Positions 7,575 to 12,633 of a stretch of DNA of 12,633 nucleotides are shown here, one piece after another. Under the pieces are notes generated by a model. It ran no database searches. It saw only the letters and a list, made by a program, of their open reading frames with translations, and was not told the DNA's origin. The position numbers were made by a program, and so were the translations under genes. The DNA is taken from positions 1 to 12,633 of the forward strand of contig JACQZL010000146.1 in the NCBI GenBank assembly GCA_016213865.1, in the 5' to 3' direction. The stretch's first letter is position 1. Each line of letters starts with the position of its first letter. This stretch comes from Candidatus Rifleibacteriota bacterium (lineage in GTDB: Bacteria; UBP17; UBA6191; JACPRK01).

Positions 7575-8558
7575 ATGCGGCTGCGGGATCTCTTCTACTG
7601 GAGGGACCGAGTTCCGGAGAACGCAGAGCTGCGCCAGCCTCTGCTCCTGAGCGATCCTCCTGCTGCGGGAGGGCCTCGGCCCACGCGGGCGCTCGTCCTG
7701 ATCCACGGCCACTACTGGCGGGACGGAGCGGGCCACCTCTTCGACCCGCGCGAGCGGTCGTTCCTCTTCGAGCCGTTCCGGCGTGACGGGCGGTTTCGCC
7801 TGCTCGAACGGATGTACCGGGTCTTCACGTACCTCTATCCGACCAACGCGGGCCACGAGTTCTCGGCGACGCGGCTAGCCCAGGCGTTGCGAGATCGGCT
7901 CCGTCCTGCCGCGGGTCAACAGGACGTGACGATCGTGGCCCACAGCATGGGCGGGCTGGTGGCCCGCTACGCGATGCAGCAGGCCGGGCTCGGGCAGCGG
8001 GTCCGCTCGCTCATCACGCTGGCCACGCCGCACCACGGGACGATCCTCGCCTCGCTGATCATGGCCCACGCGGCGGTCCGCCGGAAGATCGGCTTGCTGC
8101 CGTGGTTCCTGCAACGGATGGGCCGGCGGATCTTCAACCCCACGCCCGGAATGGCCGGCATGGCTTCCGACAACGTCGACGGGCGGCTCGATCCGGTCGA
8201 GGAGGACCGGTACGGGATCGCCATCAATCGGGACCTGGCGCGGTTGAACGAGGAGGACCCGCACCTCGGCCGCATCGTGTGCGTGATGGGTCGCGTGCGG
8301 GGGTGGTGGCTGCGGGGGCGCACCCTCTGGGACCAGATCCCGCGCTGGCTCCTCAGCCGCTGGGACCCGTCGTTCGTGGGCCTCGACCCGCTCGTGCCGC
8401 TGGAGAGCGGTCTGGCGACGGGACTCCCGGTGGCGGCGCGCCTCATGCTGGACGGTCTCGACCACGAGAGCATCGTCACGCACCCGCGGACCCACGACCT
8501 CCTTTACCAGATGCTCCTTTCGCGCCCGGCCCGCGCTCGCTCACCCGGGGCGAAGTGA
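7575..8558 (+). CDS. Alpha/beta-hydrolase, lipase/PGAP1-like esterase
   Basis: A serine hydrolase of the alpha/beta fold, likely acting on an ester or acyl substrate. From the ATG at 7575 it has 327 residues; an in-frame TTG at 7527 would add 16. Using numbering from the TTG: the oxyanion segment VLIHGHYW (H60-G61), the nucleophile elbow VAHSMGG (S140) followed by LVARYAMQQAG, the segment LITLATPHHGT typical of lipases and PGAP1-like proteins, D287 in LDPLVPLES and H313 in DHESIV as the likely acid and base. No signal peptide is evident, so a cytoplasmic location is suggested. Both starts have poor ribosome sites (GGAG only two bases before the ATG; GAG three bases before the TTG), so the N terminus is unsure. 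I chose ATG because the first 16 residues look non-conserved. Neighbours give no substrate clue. Confidence 0.9.
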   Translation: MRLRDLFYWRDRVPENAELRQPLLLSDPPAAGGPRPTRALVLIHGHYWRDGAGHLFDPRERSFLFEPFRRDGRFRLLERMYRVFTYLYPTNAGHEFSATRLAQALRDRLRPAAGQQDVTIVAHSMGGLVARYAMQQAGLGQRVRSLITLATPHHGTILASLIMAHAAVRRKIGLLPWFLQRMGRRIFNPTPGMAGMASDNVDGRLDPVEEDRYGIAINRDLARLNEEDPHLGRIVCVMGRVRGWWLRGRTLWDQIPRWLLSRWDPSFVGLDPLVPLESGLATGLPVAARLMLDGLDHESIVTHPRTHDLLYQMLLSRPARARSPGAK

Positions 8559-8629
8559 AAGGCGGCAGTTGGGTGGCGTCCCTGAAACGAGGGAAGCCGC
8601 GTCGTCGAGTCGCCGCGGTGCCTGCCTTC

Positions 8630-8717
8630 AACGCAAGGATGCAAAGGCGTAAGGACGCCAAGAAGGTCCTATTGATCAGCAGTTCCTGGCGTCTTTGCGT
8701 CCTGGCGTCTTTGCGTT
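8630..8717. repeat. Inverted repeat of 8-bp units forming a long hairpin (copy B)
   Basis: The left arm (8630-8663) reads as 8-mers CGCAAGGA, TGCAAAGG, CGTAAGGA, CGCCAAGA; the right arm (8684-8717) as TCCTGGCG, TCTTTGCG, TCCTGGCG, TCTTTGCG. The 34-bp arms pair across a 20-base loop with 26 Watson-Crick pairs, five G-U wobbles and three mismatches when read as + strand RNA. It belongs to the same family as copy A at 28-192 (same 8-bp period, unit ACGCAAAG versus ACACAGAG). It sits between the hydrolase stop and the amylase gene and could terminate transcription. Confidence 0.85.
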
Positions 8718-8792
8718 GGGTCCTCTCTGCCCCATGATCCGGGGACGCTCCCGGCAGTTGGGTGATTGCTGCCGCGGCCGGCGCCTCGAAGC

Positions 8793-8798
8793 TATACT
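8793..8798 (+). promoter_or_regulatory. Candidate -10 element of the amylase gene
   Basis: TATACT (8793-8798) matches five of six -10 consensus bases and lies 42 bases before the GTG start. No well-spaced -35 element was seen (TTGCTG at 8766 is 21 bp upstream), so this is a partial promoter match only. Confidence 0.35.
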
Positions 8799-8829
8799 GC
8801 GATCTCCGAGACCCTGACCTGCCTTGTCG

Positions 8830-8835
8830 AGGAGG
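8830..8835 (+). promoter_or_regulatory. Ribosome binding site of the amylase gene
   Basis: AGGAGG lies five bases before GTG 8841. It decides this start over the in-frame TTG at 8766, which would place 25 unrelated residues before the signal peptide. Confidence 0.8.
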
Positions 8836-8840
8836 CTGCC

Positions 8841-10334
8841 GTGAGCTTTCCGTGTTCGCTGCCGCTGTTCTTGAGCGCGGCCTTGCTGTACACTGTCGCC
8901 CCGATGTCCGCGGCCGCCGGCCCGGGCAAGGATGACACCTCCGTGCGCACCCCTCCAGCTCCCGCTCTCTCGCTCCGCGAACGCGCCGCGGACTGGCGCA
9001 ACGGGGCGGTCGTGTACCAGGTGCTGGTCGATCGCTTCGCGCCGTCCAACGGGCTGGATCAGCGCCGTCAGCTCTACGCGCCGCCCAGGGTGCTCGTCCC
9101 CTGGAACTGGAAGCCGGCCAAGGGGCACTACGTCGATTCGGCCCGAGTCTGGAGCCACGAGCTGGAGTTCTGCGGGGGGACGCTGGCCAGCCTTAGCGAG
9201 AAGCTCGACTACCTCGTGGACCTGGGCATCGATGTGCTTTATCTGAACCCGGTGTTCCTGTCGCTGACCAACCACAAGTACGACACGTGGGACTACCACC
9301 AGGTCGATCCGGTCTATGGTTCCCGGGGCGAGCTCGCGCAACTGGCGGCCGAGCTGCACCGCCGAGGCAAGCGCCTGGTCCTCGACGGCGTTTTCAATCA
9401 CGTGGGGCGTCAGAGCCCGATGTTCCGCGAGGCCGCCGACAACCCTTCGAGCCCGAAGCGCGCGTTCTTCAAGTTCGGCAAGGCGAGCCCCGGCATCGAC
9501 GGCTGGCGACTGGATGTGGCCAGCGACCTCGGTCCGGCCGTCCTGGCCCGCCTGACGCGGTCGGCCCACGAGGCCAAGCCGGGCTCGCTCGTCATCGGCG
9601 AGGTTTGGAACTACCCCGAGGGCTGGTCTCCGGCCCTCGATTCGGTGATGAACATGCACGGCCGCGAGATCCTGCTGCGCGTGCTGCAGGGAAAGCTGGA
9701 CGGCCCGGACGTGGCTCGCATGTGGAACACCATGATCGAGGATGCGGGGCTGGACCCGATCCTCAAGAGCTGGCTGGTGCTCGACAACCACGACACGGCG
9801 CGTCTGGCCTCGCTCCTGCCCCACGCCTGGCAGGTGCGGATGGCGCGGGTCCTTCAGTTCACGCTGCCGGGCAGCCCGTGCCTCTATTACGGGTCGGAGG
9901 TGGGAATGACCGGTCGCGAGGATCCCGAGATGCGCGCCCCGATGCGCTGGGACCTGGTCGGCACCTCGAACCCGACGTGGGCCCTGCACCGCGACCTCCT
10001 GGCGCTCAGAAAGAGGGAGCCCGCCCTGCGTCATGGCGACTACAGGCCCCTCGGCTCCAAGAAGCTCCTGGCCTTCCTGCGCACGACCGACACGGTGCGT
10101 CAGACGGTCTTGGTGGTGGCCAACCCTTCGGAGCAGGCGGTCACCGAGACGTTGCAGGTGCGCGAGGGCATGTTCCAGAACAACTGCGAGCTGGTCGGGC
10201 AGCTCGGAAAGCCCACGTTCCGGATCGTCAGCGGCATCCTCGAGGTCCACGTCCCCTCGCACGAGGTCCTGGTGCTGAAGGCGCGCACCGAGCCGAGCGC
10301 GAAGGGCTACGATCGCTTCGGCGACATCCCGTGA
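8841..10334 (+). CDS. Secreted GH13 alpha-amylase-family enzyme with shortened B region
   Basis: The 497-residue product belongs to glycoside hydrolase family 13, retaining enzymes that cleave or transfer alpha-glucans. It starts at GTG with AGGAGG upstream. A signal peptide (MSFPCSLPLFLSAALLYTVA, cleavage probably near SAAAG) directs export. The barrel starts at VYQVLVDRFAP; conserved regions follow: DGVFNH (D182-H187), GWRLDVA with nucleophile D225, IGEVWN with acid/base E254 and LDNHDTARL with D318. GSPCLYYGSEVG and a C-terminal beta domain (LLAFLRTT...VLVVANPS) complete the fold. The catalytic triad is intact, but only 33 residues separate FNH from GWRLD, against about 76 in neopullulanase-type enzymes as I recall them. 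The end of domain B, the fifth conserved region and the helix before strand beta-4 appear absent, around residues 209-218. It may be a neopullulanase or cyclomaltodextrinase relative; activity is uncertain. Confidence 0.93.
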   Translation: MSFPCSLPLFLSAALLYTVAPMSAAAGPGKDDTSVRTPPAPALSLRERAADWRNGAVVYQVLVDRFAPSNGLDQRRQLYAPPRVLVPWNWKPAKGHYVDSARVWSHELEFCGGTLASLSEKLDYLVDLGIDVLYLNPVFLSLTNHKYDTWDYHQVDPVYGSRGELAQLAAELHRRGKRLVLDGVFNHVGRQSPMFREAADNPSSPKRAFFKFGKASPGIDGWRLDVASDLGPAVLARLTRSAHEAKPGSLVIGEVWNYPEGWSPALDSVMNMHGREILLRVLQGKLDGPDVARMWNTMIEDAGLDPILKSWLVLDNHDTARLASLLPHAWQVRMARVLQFTLPGSPCLYYGSEVGMTGREDPEMRAPMRWDLVGTSNPTWALHRDLLALRKREPALRHGDYRPLGSKKLLAFLRTTDTVRQTVLVVANPSEQAVTETLQVREGMFQNNCELVGQLGKPTFRIVSGILEVHVPSHEVLVLKARTEPSAKGYDRFGDIP

Positions 10335-10425
10335 GGCTGCAGGCGATAAGCCGACCCGTCTCGTGGCCGGGTTGCCTGCTCTCAGAGCCTGTGAATCAAT
10401 CGCTGGGCTTTCGATCTCCAGGTGA

Positions 10426-10496
10426 AGTGGGGCAGGCATCTTGCCTGCCCAGCAGCCAGGATACCGCGCCTGGACAGGCGGGACGCCTGCCCCACT
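10426..10496. repeat. Cloverleaf-like palindromic repeat between convergent genes
   Basis: The outer arms AGTGGGGCAGGC (10426-10437) and GCCTGCCCCACT (10485-10496) are perfectly complementary over 12 bp. Inside are alternative hairpins: GGGCAGGCA (10430-10438) with TGCCTGCCC (10442-10450) around a 3-base loop, CCAGG (10456-10460) with CCTGG (10469-10473), and CAGGCG (10475-10480) with CGCCTG (10484-10489) around GGA. The core GGGACGCC is shared with 2173-2180. It lies in the 202-bp gap between the ends of the amylase and AlaX genes and may act as a two-way terminator. The rest of the gap shows nothing clear. Confidence 0.8.
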
Positions 10497-10536
10497 ACTC
10501 TCTTCAGACGGCATCTCCGGTAGATTCACAGACCTC

Positions 10537-11742
10537 TCAGCCGCCCTGCGCTGCCGCCCGCACGTCGAGCCGGGCAGCCTCCAGCGCCTGGCCCAGCGAC
10601 TGTCCCGGGACGCCGCCCTGAGCTTGTGCCGCGGTGCCTCCGCCCTTGCCTCCGACGGCGGCGACCGTCTTCTTGAGCAGCGCGCCGACGTCCAACTGGC
10701 GGTCCGCGGAGCGCGCGAAGAGGAGCTGAGCCTTGGGGCCCGGCAGGCCTCCAAGGAAGATGGCGCCTCCTGGCCTGACGATGCACTCTGCCAGCACTTT
10801 CAAGTCCTCGGCCTGGTAGCCCGGCGCAAGCTGGTGGACGACCAAGAGGGTGCCGTCATCGAGCCGGGGCGCGGACGCCAAGAGCTCCGGCGCCGCGTGA
10901 CGCAGCAGGTCGGCCCTCAGCTTTCGCACCTGACGCTCCAGCTCGGTGTGCCCGTCGACCAGCGCCTTGACCCGCGCAGGCAGATCTCGGTCCCGCACGC
11001 TCAGGAGTCCTGTCAGGTCCCAGATCACGTCGTTCTTGACGCGGTGATCGGCCAGCGCCCGGCCGCCCGCCAGGAACGTGACGCGCGTCATGCCCTTGTA
11101 GTGCTCCCATCGCCGCACCTTGACCACGCCGACGCGGCCCGTGCTGGGGCAGTGCGTGCCTCCGCAAGGCGAGCAGTCGTAGTCCGGCACCCGGACGATC
11201 CGGACGTTTTCCTCAACCGCGGGCCTCTTCCTCAGTGTGAGCTGCTCGAGCTCGTCGAGCGACGGGTAGAAGCAGTGAACCGCCCGGTCCTCCCGGATGA
11301 CCCGATTGGCAAGGTCCTCGGCGGCCTCCACGTCTTCGGCGAACAACTCGGGCCGGTCCAGGTCGATGGTGCTCTCGTGCTCGCCGATGCGCATCGACAC
11401 GGTGGGTACGCCGACCGCGCTCAGGAAAGCCGCGGACAGCAGATGCTGGCCGGTGTGCTGCTCCATGTGGTCGCGGCGCCGCTGTTCGTCGACGAGGCCT
11501 TCCACCTCGGGCTCCTCGACGGGCGCGTCGAGGACGTGGACCAGCCGGTCTCCCTCCTCGCGCACCGAGACGACCGGACGGCCGCCCAGAGTCCCCCCGT
11601 CACACGGCTGCCCGCCGCTCTCGGGATAGAAGCACGTGCGGTCCAGGAGGACCTCGTAAGAATCGTCCTTGGGCATGCACGAAAGGACCTTTGCCCTGAA
11701 GTGGAACAAGTAGGGGTCTTGGTAGTAGAGGCGGACGGTCAT
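10537..11742 (-). CDS. alaX: AlaX-type alanyl-tRNA editing protein with DHHA1 domain
   Basis: A free-standing relative of the alanyl-tRNA synthetase editing domain that hydrolyses mischarged (seryl- or glycyl-) tRNA-Ala in the cytoplasm. The 401-residue length fits the long AlaX class. The N-terminal barrel (LYYQDPYLFHFRAKV, then the Gly-rich ESGGQPCDGGTLGG) precedes the zinc-site motifs HTGQH (H96, H100) and CGGTH (C193, H197). From about residue 290 there is a short coiled segment (ELERQVRKLRADLL), then a DHHA1 domain ending with GGKGGG at about 367-372. No aminoacylation domain is present, so it is not a truncated synthetase. AGGAGG lies six bases before the ATG. The start overlaps the stop of the upstream membrane-protein gene as ATGA, indicating translational coupling. 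The frame remains open upstream to 12594, but that part is a shadow of the membrane-protein gene. Confidence 0.95.
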   Translation of the reverse strand: MTVRLYYQDPYLFHFRAKVLSCMPKDDSYEVLLDRTCFYPESGGQPCDGGTLGGRPVVSVREEGDRLVHVLDAPVEEPEVEGLVDEQRRRDHMEQHTGQHLLSAAFLSAVGVPTVSMRIGEHESTIDLDRPELFAEDVEAAEDLANRVIREDRAVHCFYPSLDELEQLTLRKRPAVEENVRIVRVPDYDCSPCGGTHCPSTGRVGVVKVRRWEHYKGMTRVTFLAGGRALADHRVKNDVIWDLTGLLSVRDRDLPARVKALVDGHTELERQVRKLRADLLRHAAPELLASAPRLDDGTLLVVHQLAPGYQAEDLKVLAECIVRPGGAIFLGGLPGPKAQLLFARSADRQLDVGALLKKTVAAVGGKGGGTAAQAQGGVPGQSLGQALEAARLDVRAAAQGG

Positions 11743-12633
11743 TTCGGACCTCCTTTTGTCGGCGAAACGGGGAGGGGGAGGGGGGGCGGCGTGCCGGCGG
11801 CCGGAGTTGCGACGTCCCATCGGTGCCGCTCGCGACCGTAGCCGCGCCCCGTGTAAGAGAGCCAGAGCCGGGCGGTCTCCTCGACTCGCCGGGAGGCCGC
11901 GGCGCGGTCGGTCGCGTCGCGTGCGCCCTTGCGGAACATCAAGAAGCCGTCCAGGTCCAGCACCAGGCCATACCGAGGATCGCCCAGCAGAGCGCGGGCG
12001 GCCTCGAAGTAGCGCGGCAGCTTGACCTGGAGCGTGTACTCCAGCCAGAACTTCCTGTCGGCTGCCGGCCTGCCTCGATAGGCCTCTGTCAGATCCAGAA
12101 GGACCAGGTCGGTCTCGCCCACGCGGTTGGTAAACTGATAGAGGGCTTTGCGATCCGTGAAGTGGCTGGTCAGTTTGAACTGGGCCGAGAGCGACGCGCC
12201 GGACGGGACCAGCGCTCGGACGTCGGCGATCCGGCGCTCGTGGGGACCGACGTGATAGTCGCTCCGGAAGGCATGCGGCGAGAGCGCGGGGAACAACCCC
12301 GGCATGATCGCGGACTGGGTCTGACAGTGCTGGAAGATGCCGTTGGCCAGGAGCAGTGCGCCCCAGAAGGGGACAGGCAGGGCGGGCAGCCTGCGCCGGA
12401 GGATGGCCAGCAGCCCTGGCGCGGACGCGATGGCTGCCCAGAAGGCTCCCGGGAGGATCGACGCGCCGTGGTAGTAGCCGATGTCGTAGGTGATAGGGAT
12501 GGCGCTGAGGCCGTTGGCAAGGAAGGTCGGAAGGCCCAGGGCGAGCCGGCCCGGTGAGCCGAGCGACAGGAAGAGCAGGGGGCCGAGCAGACACCAGAGG
12601 TAGTACGAGTGGAGTGGTTCCAGGAGCTCGGAG
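11739..12633 (-). CDS. DUF2079-like integral membrane protein, 5'-partial
   Basis: The frame is open from the right window edge to the TGA at 11741-11739, giving the C-terminal 297 residues of a longer protein. The visible part has about four hydrophobic segments (YYLWCLLGPLLFLSL; RLALGLPTFLANGL; GASILPGAFWAAIASAPGLL; PFWGALLLANGIF), then a soluble tail. The tail segment VPSGASLSAQFKLTSHFTDRK, followed by LYQFTNRVGETDLVLLDL, resembles the C-terminal region of DUF2079 membrane proteins, which I recall as having distant similarity to glycosyltransferase-type multi-pass proteins; the biochemical role is unknown. The first ATG in frame is at 12305, but the membrane segments upstream of it show the gene is longer. 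The extreme C terminus is Pro-rich (PPPLPLPVSP), encoded by G-rich DNA. It overlaps alaX by four bases (ATGA), so the two form an operon. Confidence 0.8.
   Translation of the reverse strand, partial: SELLEPLHSYYLWCLLGPLLFLSLGSPGRLALGLPTFLANGLSAIPITYDIGYYHGASILPGAFWAAIASAPGLLAILRRRLPALPVPFWGALLLANGIFQHCQTQSAIMPGLFPALSPHAFRSDYHVGPHERRIADVRALVPSGASLSAQFKLTSHFTDRKALYQFTNRVGETDLVLLDLTEAYRGRPAADRKFWLEYTLQVKLPRYFEAARALLGDPRYGLVLDLDGFLMFRKGARDATDRAAASRRVEETARLWLSYTGRGYGRERHRWDVATPAAGTPPPLPLPVSPTKGGPK
11749..11754 (-). promoter_or_regulatory. Ribosome binding site of alaX inside the upstream gene
   Basis: On the minus strand AAAGGAGG precedes the ATG (11742-11740) with a six-base spacer from AGGAGG. 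The site lies in the last codons of the DUF2079-like gene and fixes the AlaX start. Confidence 0.85.

Noticed and set aside
8766..8840. TTG at 8766 as the amylase start
   Set aside because: It has no ribosome site and would bury the signal peptide behind 25 residues; GTG 8841 has AGGAGG at good spacing.
8676..10754. A 692-codon minus-strand open frame over the amylase gene
   Set aside because: The + strand carries all GH13 motifs; the antisense product is low-complexity and runs through two repeat elements.
10441..11841. A 466-codon + strand open frame opposite alaX
   Set aside because: It is the shadow of AlaX, which has the HTGQH and CGGTH motifs and a strong ribosome site on the minus strand.
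10537..12594. AlaX as a 685-residue fusion starting at 12594
   Set aside because: The extra N-terminal part overlaps the membrane-protein gene in another frame and looks non-coding; AGGAGG and the AlaX N-terminal motif fix the start at 11742.

Overview
The window is 12.6 kb of high-GC bacterial chromosome with dense genes, long antisense shadow frames, strong AGGAGG-type ribosome binding sites and several palindromic intergenic repeats. Nothing in it fixes the phylum. The large TPR protein with an exported N terminus, the DUF2079-type membrane protein and the repeat style would fit an environmental Acidobacteriota-like or similar deep-branching lineage, but that is inference only. No rRNA, tRNA, CRISPR array, transposase, phage gene or plasmid function was recognised.

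Layout. Positions 1-371 hold no convincing gene; they carry an inverted repeat built from 8-bp units and a weak promoter/operator candidate. Then, on the + strand: an extended-SDR-like Rossmann protein (372-2087); a palindromic repeat; a type I-beta DAHP synthase with its N-terminal regulatory domain (2239-3255); a 1347-residue exported TPR protein (3306-7349); an alpha/beta hydrolase of the lipase/PGAP1 type (about 7575-8558); a second inverted repeat of 8-bp units; and a secreted GH13 alpha-amylase-like enzyme (8841-10334). A cloverleaf-like palindromic repeat separates this block from two converging minus-strand genes: an AlaX-type alanyl-tRNA editing protein (10537-11742) and, upstream of it, the 3' part of a DUF2079-like membrane protein that runs off the right edge.

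Functional links. The + strand genes do not form an obvious pathway. DAHP synthase is the entry step of aromatic biosynthesis; the TPR protein, hydrolase and amylase look like independent functions. The only clear coupling is the ATGA overlap between the membrane protein and AlaX. I found no convincing new multi-gene system. The observations most worth a second look are (i) the GH13 protein, which keeps its catalytic triad but lacks about 43 residues between beta-strand 3 and beta-strand 4, (ii) the SDR-like protein with Val at the expected catalytic Tyr position, and (iii) two families of structured intergenic repeats, one with a strict 8-bp period and strand-asymmetric wobble pairing, the other folding as nested hairpins.
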